64,000 nt of DNA from Nitrosospira sp. (lineage in GTDB: Bacteria > Pseudomonadota > Gammaproteobacteria > Burkholderiales > Nitrosomonadaceae), in NCBI GenBank assembly GCA_013821425.1, contig JACDGV010000015.1, positions 1-64,000 on the forward strand. Direction: 5' to 3'. Positions 44,848 to 51,988 of the stretch are shown one piece after another. Numbering within the stretch: position 1 is the first letter of the stretch; each line of letters opens with the position of its first letter. The notes beneath the pieces were generated by a model that ran no database searches, was not told the DNA's origin, and saw nothing but the letters and a program-made list of their open reading frames with translations. Position numbers and translations under genes: made by a program.

Positions 44848-45903
44848 GTGCCTTCTCCAAAAATTACTGTCAGCCTCACCTCGTTCAATCATGAGAAATA
44901 CCTGGCGGAGGCAATCGATAGCGTATTGAACCAGACATTTGCCGGTTTTGAGTTGATCATCTGGGATGATGCATCGCTGGATGGTTCATGGCAGCTGATT
45001 CAACGCTACGCCGATCCGCGTATCAAAGCATTCCGCAATGACGAGCAGCGCCGCGGGGGTTATGGCATCAATAAAACGATCTCGGAAATCGCCCGCGGCG
45101 AGTACATCGCCATTCATCATTCCGACGATGTGTGGGAGCCTGAAAAGCTGGAAAAGCAACTGTTTTTCTTCGCGCACAACGTCGCGGTAGGCGCTGTGTT
45201 TACGAATGCCTCTCTTATCGACCATCGAGGGCTGCCATTCCGAAATTCAAGACATCCCTATGAGGGCCTGTTCGATCAACCTAATCGCCCCCGGCACGCC
45301 TGGCTAAACCGGTTTTTCTTTCAGGGGAACGCTCTCTGCCATCCCAGCGCGCTAGTCAGAAAAAAAGTTTATTCGGAATGTGGATCATACCGGCTGGGTC
45401 TTGGGCAATTAGGTGATTTCGACATGTGGATTCGGCTTTGCCTCAACCACGAAATCCACGTTCTTCCAGAAAAGCTGGTCAGGTTTAGGTTACTTGAGAA
45501 AGAGCGGAATATGAGTGGGAGACGGCCCGAAGCAAGGATTCGCTTGCGATTTGAATATTTCAAGCTATTACAGAATTATCGCCGCATCGGGACGTTTGAA
45601 GAACTGAAATCCATTTTCCCCGGTGCAGAAAAATATGATCGGGGCAAGGATAGCGACATTGATTTTGCGCTTGCAATGGTGGCGTTGGAGGAAAGGCCTT
45701 TTGTCTTTACCGAGTTATTCGGACTGGACCTCTTGCTCGAACTGATCTGGGACCCGATACGAGCGGAGCGGATAAAGCGGTTTTATGGATTTGACTACAA
45801 GAGCATTATTCGGCTTACGGGCGAGCACGATGTGTTCCCGCGTAAGCGTATCAGCAGCCTCAGCCGCTGGGTTGGCAAACTGAAGGCGATGTCGGCAAAA
45901 TAG
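44848..45903 (+). CDS. glycosyltransferase family 2
   Basis: The 351-residue enzyme starts KITVSLTSFNHEKYLAEAIDSVLNQTFAGFELIIWDDASLDGS. This is the GT2 GT-A fold with the donor-binding aspartate, and IAIHHSDDVWEPEKLEKQL supplies the metal-binding DxD (SDD). The rest, to residue 250, covers the acceptor region with FQGNALCHPSALV. The C-terminal 100 residues are variable. It transfers an activated sugar to a lipid or glycan carrier at the inner face of the membrane. It begins at GTG 44848, seven bases after the BKACE gene, so the two are in the same operon. Confidence 0.85.
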   Translation: MPSPKITVSLTSFNHEKYLAEAIDSVLNQTFAGFELIIWDDASLDGSWQLIQRYADPRIKAFRNDEQRRGGYGINKTISEIARGEYIAIHHSDDVWEPEKLEKQLFFFAHNVAVGAVFTNASLIDHRGLPFRNSRHPYEGLFDQPNRPRHAWLNRFFFQGNALCHPSALVRKKVYSECGSYRLGLGQLGDFDMWIRLCLNHEIHVLPEKLVRFRLLEKERNMSGRRPEARIRLRFEYFKLLQNYRRIGTFEELKSIFPGAEKYDRGKDSDIDFALAMVALEERPFVFTELFGLDLLLELIWDPIRAERIKRFYGFDYKSIIRLTGEHDVFPRKRISSLSRWVGKLKAMSAK

Positions 45904-46195
45904 AATTGACCGGTTTCCAAGAGGTAGAAGGCGTACTATTATTTTGGCGGACCGTGGTGACCTATTCCCCGGAACTAGCTACATCGGCCATTAGAGTCCC
46001 GGGTGGCTTAAATCTCTTTCCTCGTGTTCAGCATTTCCAAAAAAGCACGAATTGTGCCTCCATATCGCTTTTCGTCTCCCGTCTCTTCCATCCCGTGTTT
46101 TCTTGAGCCGGCAACGACAAGCTACCATCAGAGCGCCGTTTTTTGATAGAAATTTCTCCGTGCGCCGGATTTTTTCTTCGTCCGAAAAAAAACGC

Positions 46196-46223
46196 TTGAT
46201 TCCCGCGAAATGGGGTCTATAAT
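46196..46223 (+). promoter_or_regulatory. sigma-70 promoter of the decarboxylase transcript
   Basis: TTGATT (46196-46201), 16 bases, then a perfect TATAAT (46218-46223). Transcription should start near 46230, about 38 bases before a leader ORF with a strong ribosome site. The region upstream (45904-46190) has no gene. Confidence 0.75.
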
Positions 46224-46267
46224 CCGCTTTTTTTATCGATACCCAAGTCAAAGAACAGGAGGTCATC

Positions 46268-46333
46268 ATGACAAGCAAAGCAAACTATTTCGCCCCGGCT
46301 GATCTGGTAAATATTCATGTTCCTGTAACGTAG
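46268..46333 (+). CDS. 21-codon leader peptide upstream of the decarboxylase
   Basis: ATG 46268 is preceded by a near-perfect Shine-Dalgarno sequence, AGGAGG, seven bases upstream. The peptide starts MTSKANYFAP, ends VNIHVPVT and is followed by a TAG at 46331-46333, 19 bases before the decarboxylase ATG. It has no signal peptide. A short, efficiently translated ORF between a strong promoter and a polyamine-pathway gene suggests translational coupling, attenuation or ligand-dependent stalling. This is by analogy to the known speFL leader of speF, which is not homologous in sequence. I infer the role; only the ORF, ribosome site and promoter are seen. Confidence 0.5.
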   Translation: MTSKANYFAPADLVNIHVPVT

Positions 46334-46352
46334 CCTCGCTAAGGACACTCTC

Positions 46353-47528
46353 ATGCAAATGCGTACCACCGCTCTACGCCAAGAAGTAGAAGCCGAAGCA
46401 ATATTCGACACCCATCCCGAAGTCACTCTGGATTTTGAACATGTCCAGACAGCCCTTAAAAAGGGCTACAGCAAGCCTTTTTTGCTGGTCGACAGTAATA
46501 TTATCCGCAACAAGGTTCGCCGGTTCAAAGCCGCTATGCCACAGGTGCGTCCGCACTACGCGGTCAAGGCGAACCCTGATCCGCGAGTACTGAGAACCCT
46601 GATAGAAGAAGGCGCGGGATTCGAGATCGCATCTATTTCCGAACTCGATCTGCTACTTGGCCTGGGCGTGCCCGCCGCAGAGATTTATTATAGTAACCCG
46701 ATGAAATCACGTGCCTACCTGGAGTATGCGGCATCCAAAGGCGTGGAATGGTATGTGCTCGACAGTGTCGAGGAGTTGCGCAAAATTGTGAGCGTGAAGC
46801 CGGATGCTAAAATGTATCTACGAATCGACACTCCCAATATCGGGAGCGACTGGCCTCTGGCGGGAAAGTTCGGCACGCATGCGGCCGAAATAAAGGGCAT
46901 CATTAACGAAGCGGCAATACTCAAGGCCGACCTTGCGGGGGTGACTTTTCACGTGGGTTCGCAGTGTCGCAATCCCCAGAACTGGCGAGTGGGTATCGAG
47001 CGCGCCAAGAAGGTTTTTAGCGATATGCGCCGCGCTGATTTGGCCCCCCGATTGCTCAATATCGGCGGAGGTTATCCTGTGCGTCATGTCAAGCCCATTC
47101 CATCGATAGAAACAATAGGCGAGGTGGTGAATACTGCTATCGCCGATTTGCCGAAATATATCCGGGTGATCGCTGAACCGGGCCGTTACCTGGTGTCCGA
47201 CGCGGCCTACTTCGTCTGCCGGGTGGTAGGCACGGCGACTCGCAACGGCAAACGCTGGATGTATTGGGATGCGGGCATTTTTGGCGGCGTGATCGAAGTG
47301 ACCGAGGGTCTGCGCTATGAAATTCTTTCGGATCGGAAGGGACAGAATATTCCCTGGGCCATCGCGGGACCGACCTGTGATTCAGTGGACATTCTCATGC
47401 GGGACGAAATGATGCCGGAAGATATTCAGGAAGGGGATTTCATCTACATTCCCAATACCGGTGCATACACGACAGCCTACGCGAGCAACTTCAACGGATT
47501 TCCGTTGCCGGATGTAGTGGTCCTTTAA
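46353..47528 (+). CDS. group III PLP-dependent ornithine/lysine decarboxylase
   Basis: The 391-residue enzyme has the alanine-racemase-type fold: VRPHYAVKANPDPRVL with the PLP lysine (Lys72), GAGFEIASISELDLLLGLGV, HVGSQ, GGGYPVRH, EPGRYLVSDAA and WAIAGPTCDSVD with the catalytic cysteine (Cys342). This is the layout of eukaryotic-type ODC found in many proteobacteria. It makes putrescine from ornithine, or cadaverine from lysine, the first step of polyamine synthesis. The choice of substrate cannot be read from the sequence. It follows a strong promoter and a leader ORF and is ended by a good terminator, so it is monocistronic. Confidence 0.88.
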   Translation: MQMRTTALRQEVEAEAIFDTHPEVTLDFEHVQTALKKGYSKPFLLVDSNIIRNKVRRFKAAMPQVRPHYAVKANPDPRVLRTLIEEGAGFEIASISELDLLLGLGVPAAEIYYSNPMKSRAYLEYAASKGVEWYVLDSVEELRKIVSVKPDAKMYLRIDTPNIGSDWPLAGKFGTHAAEIKGIINEAAILKADLAGVTFHVGSQCRNPQNWRVGIERAKKVFSDMRRADLAPRLLNIGGGYPVRHVKPIPSIETIGEVVNTAIADLPKYIRVIAEPGRYLVSDAAYFVCRVVGTATRNGKRWMYWDAGIFGGVIEVTEGLRYEILSDRKGQNIPWAIAGPTCDSVDILMRDEMMPEDIQEGDFIYIPNTGAYTTAYASNFNGFPLPDVVVL

Positions 47529-47564
47529 TTTCGAAAGTGGTCAGAAACGAGCTTACGGACAGAT

Positions 47565-47599
47565 AGCGGGACCCGGCAAAACGGGCCCGCTTTGTTTTT
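47565..47599 (+). terminator. Rho-independent terminator of the decarboxylase gene
   Basis: AGCGGGACCCG and CGGGCCCGCT form a GC-rich stem (one bulged A) around a GCAAAA loop, followed by TTGTTTTT. It lies 37 bases after the stop codon at 47528. Confidence 0.85.
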
Positions 47600-47640
47600 C
47601 CTGATCTCAAGTAATCAGTAAAATTATGAAAAATTCCGGC

Positions 47641-48180
47641 CTAAACAGCTCTTGCGCCGATTTTCCGATCGAGAACGACAAAATGATATTCTAATCCATC
47701 GTCATCCCAGCGGTGTTTTTCGCGCAAGGTTTCGGCCCAGTCGTCGGGCTCGAATTCGGGAAACACTACGTCTCCATCGAACTCTCGCTGAATCTCGGTA
47801 AGATACATCCTGTTACACTGCGGCAGCATTTGCCGAAATATTTCGGCGCCACCGATAACAAAACATTCCGTATCCCTGGTTGCATCGGTGTGTCCATTGC
47901 CTTGACTGTTAATGCACGCTCTCACAGCCTCAGCTATGGAATTCACCGTGACGGCACCCGGAATTTTGCGACCAGACTGGCGTGTGATGACAATACAGTT
48001 GCGCCCGGGTAGCGGGCGCCCAATGGACTCATACGTTTTACGCCCCATGATGAGCGAGTGGCCCATGGTGAGCATCTTGAAGCGCTTCAAATCTGGCGGC
48101 AGCCGCCATGGCAATGCGTTTTTCCCGCCGATGACGCCATTCTTTGCCACCGCCACCAGAGCAGAGAGCCGGAGCGTCAT
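47641..48180 (-). CDS. folA: dihydrofolate reductase
   Basis: The 179-residue enzyme reduces dihydrofolate with NADPH. It carries [58 protein letters not shown] and [13 protein letters not shown], the complete folate and NADPH sites. The conserved acidic residue is in PPDLKRF (Asp). Its ATG overlaps the stop of thyA (ATGA), so the two genes are translationally coupled in the order thyA-folA, a common bacterial arrangement. The C-terminal tail after [12 protein letters not shown] is short. Confidence 0.94.
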   Translation of the reverse strand: MTLRLSALVAVAKNGVIGGKNALPWRLPPDLKRFKMLTMGHSLIMGRKTYESIGRPLPGRNCIVITRQSGRKIPGAVTVNSIAEAVRACINSQGNGHTDATRDTECFVIGGAEIFRQMLPQCNRMYLTEIQREFDGDVVFPEFEPDDWAETLREKHRWDDDGLEYHFVVLDRKIGARAV

Positions 48181-48971
48181 ACTGCGACTGGCGCCGGTAT
48201 AGCCGGATGGGGGTCATAATCTGTCAGCGAAAAATCCTCGTACTCGAAGTCAAAAATACTGCTGGTTTCCGCATTCAATTGCATCAGCGGCAGCTTTCTC
48301 GGAATCCGGCTTAGCTGCTCCCGTGCCTGCGCAAGATGGTTGAGGTAGAGGTGCGCATCACCGAAAGTGTGCACCAAATCGCCCGGCTTCAAGTTGCAAC
48401 ATTGCGCCACCATCAGCGTCAGTAGAGCATAGGAGGCGATGTTGAACGGAACTCCAAGGAATACATCCGCGCTGCGCTGATAAAGCTGGCATGAGAGCTT
48501 GCCATCGCACACATAGAACTGAAACAGTGCATGACAGGGAGATAACTTCATCTCCTGCAGTTCGCCCACATTCCAGGATGAAACAACGAGCCGCCGCGAA
48601 TCCGGATTATTCCGGATCTGCTCGATTACGCGTGTGATCTGATCGATATGTCCGCCGTCCGGGCTCGGCCAGGATCGCCACTGCCTGCCGTATATCGGGC
48701 CGAGGTCGCCGTTTTCGTCGGCCCACTCATCCCAGATGGAAACCCCGTTTTCCCTGAGGTATCTGACGTTGGTTTCGCCTCGCAAAAACCACAGCAGCTC
48801 ATGAACGATGGATTTGACGTGGCATTTCTTGGTGGTCACCAGCGGGAATCCTTCGGACAGGTCGCACCGCATCTGGTAGCCGAATATGGAAAGCGTACCG
48901 GTGCCGGTGCGATCGGGTTTCTTGTGCCCGTGATCGAGCACGTGCTGCATGAGTTCAAGATACTGCCGCAT
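48177..48971 (-). CDS. thyA: thymidylate synthase
   Basis: The 264-residue enzyme has the same length as E. coli ThyA. ATG 48971 gives [31 protein letters not shown]. The catalytic cysteine is in [12 protein letters not shown], with the folate-binding RRLVVSSWN and [13 protein letters not shown] blocks. It methylates dUMP with methylene-tetrahydrofolate, making dihydrofolate that is reduced by the neighbouring folA product. The open frame extends upstream to 49022, but those residues are not ThyA-like. Confidence 0.95.
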   Translation of the reverse strand: MRQYLELMQHVLDHGHKKPDRTGTGTLSIFGYQMRCDLSEGFPLVTTKKCHVKSIVHELLWFLRGETNVRYLRENGVSIWDEWADENGDLGPIYGRQWRSWPSPDGGHIDQITRVIEQIRNNPDSRRLVVSSWNVGELQEMKLSPCHALFQFYVCDGKLSCQLYQRSADVFLGVPFNIASYALLTLMVAQCCNLKPGDLVHTFGDAHLYLNHLAQAREQLSRIPRKLPLMQLNAETSSIFDFEYEDFSLTDYDPHPAIPAPVAV

Positions 48972-49058
48972 AACGAGGAGAGACGAAAAACGCCGCGACG
49001 ACGCAAATCCGGGGTGGGACAAAAGACTATAATAGCCTATTTTTGAGGATCGCCGTCA

Positions 49059-50561
49059 ATGCTCGCATCGCTGACACAAATGGCTTTACCCATTAGTTCG
49101 TCCACAAAGGCGGCGCACATTCTCGTCGCGCTGTCCCATGCTGATATATTACCGAATAAGGCATCGCACAAACTTCAGGATAAGCCAGACTTTTTGGGTA
49201 AAAACATACTCGGAGCTCTATTGTCGCGCCGTAAGATGCGGCTTGACGAAATTGAGGGAACACCGGTTGCCGCCGCTCTTGAAAGCGGCGCATTAGTCGC
49301 GTGGGTAATCGTGGATCTCGCCAAACCGGTGTTCGAGCAACAAACGTTAATCAGAAAAGCGGCACAACTCTTGCTTGAGGAGCATCCAGCAGAAATACAT
49401 CTGGCGGTTTATGGCGACGCCGCCGGGAGACAGGCCTTGGCGCAACTTGCGGTATACATCACCTGGATCAATGGCGCCGTTTTGCCTTCGCGAAAAACCG
49501 GCAAAACCAGTGCAGGCACACAGTCGCTCGCAAAAATTGTTCTGCATGGATACAAGAATGCGGATGAGTTTACGCTGCTCCATGCCAAGGCAGAAGGCAA
49601 TCTGCTCGCACGTGAACTCACCGTACTGCCGCCCAATGAATTGACACCCACGCTTTATCGCAAACGTTTGAAGGAGATTGCAGCTGTCGAAAGCTGGAAA
49701 TATGACGAGTTTGATCTCAAGAAGCTGCGCAAGATGGGCGCGGGCGCGTTTGTTGCCGTGGCCCAGGGCAGCGATCCGGAAGATGCCGCTATCGTCCATT
49801 TGCAGCGGTATGTAAAGAACGCCGGAATAACCGTGGCGCTGGTGGGCAAAGGCATCTGTTTTGATACTGGAGGGCACAATCTGAAGCCGGCACGCCATAT
49901 GCACGGGATGCATGAGGATATGAACGGTTCCGCTGTGGCTCTCGGTCTTCTATTGGCCGCCTCGCGCGGCGGACTACCTGTGAACATCGATTGCTGGCTG
50001 GCCATTGCGCAAAACCACGTCAGCCCGCGCGCATACAAGCAAAACGACGTCATAACCACATTAAATGGCATCACCGTGGAGATCGTCCATACCGATGCCG
50101 AAGGGCGGCTTGTGTTGGCAGACACGATGACCCTGGCGGCAAAACAGAAGCCCGATGTGATGATCGATTTCGCCACGCTAACCGGGAGCATGCACGTGGC
50201 CCTTGGATCGCGTTACAGCGGTGTTTTCAGCAACAGGGAGGATCTGGCACAGAAGGCGTTAGCTGCCGGAAAATCAAGCGGAGAAAGAACCTGGGCATTT
50301 CCGATGGATGCCGATTACGACAAGGACCTGGAAAGCAGGTTCGCCGACATCAAGCAGTGCACGCTGGAGGGCGAGGTGGATCATATTCTTGCCGCCCGTT
50401 TCCTTGACCGATTCGTGGGCGATACGCCCTGGCTGCATATGGATCTTTCCGGCAGCAATAACAAGGGGGGGCTGGGCGCGGTGGGCAGCGATGTCACGGG
50501 TTTTGGAGTAGCGTGGGGCGTCGAGATGCTAGGCGAGTTACAGTCCTATTCCCGGCAGTAA
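49059..50561 (+). CDS. M17-family leucyl aminopeptidase, divergent member
   Basis: The 500-residue protein has the M17 two-metal centre but with unusual flanking residues: VALVGKGICFDTGGHNLKP (normally GKGITFDSGGISLKP), MHEDMNGSAV (normally MKYDMCGAA), and VEIVHTDAEGRLVLADTM with the canonical Asp-Glu pair. It is thus an active-looking but divergent aminopeptidase. It hydrolyses N-terminal residues from peptides in the cytoplasm. The N-terminal domain (1-170) is poorly conserved. The gene stops at 50561, and a repeat end begins two bases later. It is divergent from thyA. Confidence 0.85.
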   Translation: MLASLTQMALPISSSTKAAHILVALSHADILPNKASHKLQDKPDFLGKNILGALLSRRKMRLDEIEGTPVAAALESGALVAWVIVDLAKPVFEQQTLIRKAAQLLLEEHPAEIHLAVYGDAAGRQALAQLAVYITWINGAVLPSRKTGKTSAGTQSLAKIVLHGYKNADEFTLLHAKAEGNLLARELTVLPPNELTPTLYRKRLKEIAAVESWKYDEFDLKKLRKMGAGAFVAVAQGSDPEDAAIVHLQRYVKNAGITVALVGKGICFDTGGHNLKPARHMHGMHEDMNGSAVALGLLLAASRGGLPVNIDCWLAIAQNHVSPRAYKQNDVITTLNGITVEIVHTDAEGRLVLADTMTLAAKQKPDVMIDFATLTGSMHVALGSRYSGVFSNREDLAQKALAAGKSSGERTWAFPMDADYDKDLESRFADIKQCTLEGEVDHILAARFLDRFVGDTPWLHMDLSGSNNKGGLGAVGSDVTGFGVAWGVEMLGELQSYSRQ

Positions 50562-50562
50562 G

Positions 50563-50584
50563 GGAAGCCCTGAACAAGTCCCAC
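50563..50584. repeat. MITE-like element end, copy 3
   Basis: GGAAGCCCTGAACAAGTCC directly after the aminopeptidase stop codon is identical to the left end of the element at 22291. No right-hand mirror copy is visible before aroC, so only one end remains. Confidence 0.55.
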
Positions 50585-50695
50585 GCGCGCGCGCCGGGTC
50601 TTTGCGTGGATCTTTGGTTGCCGGGATCCCGTGGAAATCGGGGAACTGTGGGGATATGTTAAACTGCAAGCGTTGACTTGCGAGAAAAACGACAA

Positions 50696-51868
50696 ATGTC
50701 TGGCAATACCCTCGGTAAGCTTTTTTGCGTTACTTCTTTCGGGGAGTCTCATGGTCCTGCCATTGGTTGCGTTGTGGATGGTTGCCCGCCCGGGCTGGAA
50801 CTGTCCACGCAGGATATCCAGCTGGATCTGGATCGGCGCAGGCCGGGTACATCGCGCCATGTGACTCAGCGCCGCGAACTCGACACGGTTGAAATTCTCT
50901 CCGGAGTGTTCGAAGGCAAGACAACCGGTACGCCTATTGCCCTGCTGATACGCAATGAAGACCAGCGCAGCAAGGATTACAGCAAAATCATGGATACCTT
51001 CCGTCCGGGACATGCGGATTATGTGTACTGGCAGAAATACGGAATACGTGATTACCGGGGCGGCGGGCGCTCCTCGGCACGTGAAACCGCCGTGCGTGTT
51101 GCGGCCGCGGCCATTGCCAGGAAATGGCTGCATGCAAAATACGGCGTGCTGATTCGAGGCTTTATGTCGCAACTGGGATCGGTCCAGGTTCCATTCAAAC
51201 AGTGGGCTACCGTAAACCAGAATCCTTTTTTTGCCGCTGACCCTGATTCCGTCCCCCATCTGGAAGAATTCATGGATAAGCTGCGTAAATCGGGTGACTC
51301 CGTCGGGGCGAAAATCCGTGTAGTGGCGGAAGGTGTGCCGGTAGGCTGGGGTGAGCCTGTATATGATCGCCTGGATGCGGAAATCGCATATGCCATGATG
51401 ACCATCAATGCCGTGAAGGGGGTGGAAATCGGCGCCGGGTTCGCCGCTGTTGCCCAGAAGGGTACCCAGCATTCTGACGAGATTACTCCGCAGGGATTTC
51501 TGAGCAACAATGCGGGAGGTATATTGGGTGGAATTTCCACGGGGCAGGATATTGTCGTGAATATTGCCGTCAAGCCTACCTCCAGCACCCGTCTCCCGAG
51601 ACGCTCGATAGACAAGACCGGGCGAGGCGTCATCGTTGAAACTCACGGCAGGCACGATCCCTGCGTGGGTATTCGCGCCACCCCAATCGCCGAGGCTATG
51701 CTGGCACTGGTACTAATGGATCATGCGTTGCGCCACCGGGCGCAAAATGCGGATGTGACATGCGCAACGCCGAGAATTGCCGGCAAAGCCAATCCGGAAG
51801 CCCATCCCCTATTCCATATTGATACAAAACCGGAGATCGCGGAAAATCCCGAGCCTGACGAGGCTTGA
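50696..51868 (+). CDS. aroC: chorismate synthase
   Basis: AroC makes chorismate from EPSP, the last step of the shikimate pathway, and needs reduced FMN. The 390-residue frame begins [37 protein letters not shown] and contains the family signatures [33 protein letters not shown] and [27 protein letters not shown]. The histidines around GESHG and RHDP are catalytic. I chose ATG 50696. An in-frame TTG at 50678 adds only six residues. The final 20 residues are a variable tail. Confidence 0.95.
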   Translation: MSGNTLGKLFCVTSFGESHGPAIGCVVDGCPPGLELSTQDIQLDLDRRRPGTSRHVTQRRELDTVEILSGVFEGKTTGTPIALLIRNEDQRSKDYSKIMDTFRPGHADYVYWQKYGIRDYRGGGRSSARETAVRVAAAAIARKWLHAKYGVLIRGFMSQLGSVQVPFKQWATVNQNPFFAADPDSVPHLEEFMDKLRKSGDSVGAKIRVVAEGVPVGWGEPVYDRLDAEIAYAMMTINAVKGVEIGAGFAAVAQKGTQHSDEITPQGFLSNNAGGILGGISTGQDIVVNIAVKPTSSTRLPRRSIDKTGRGVIVETHGRHDPCVGIRATPIAEAMLALVLMDHALRHRAQNADVTCATPRIAGKANPEAHPLFHIDTKPEIAENPEPDEA

Positions 51869-51988
51869 ATCTCGAGAAACGTTGCCAGTCGAGACACTCC
51901 GGTGTTTCGACGACGCCGATCCGGGAGAGTGGCAGGCAGTAGCGGAAACATTACCCGGCGTAATGAACGCGCCGAGGAGTGGAGCGGT

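Noticed and set aside
50546-51655. 369-codon open frame on the minus strand opposite aroC
   Set aside because: Chorismate synthase is unmistakable on the plus strand. The minus frame has no ribosome site or family and is a shadow.
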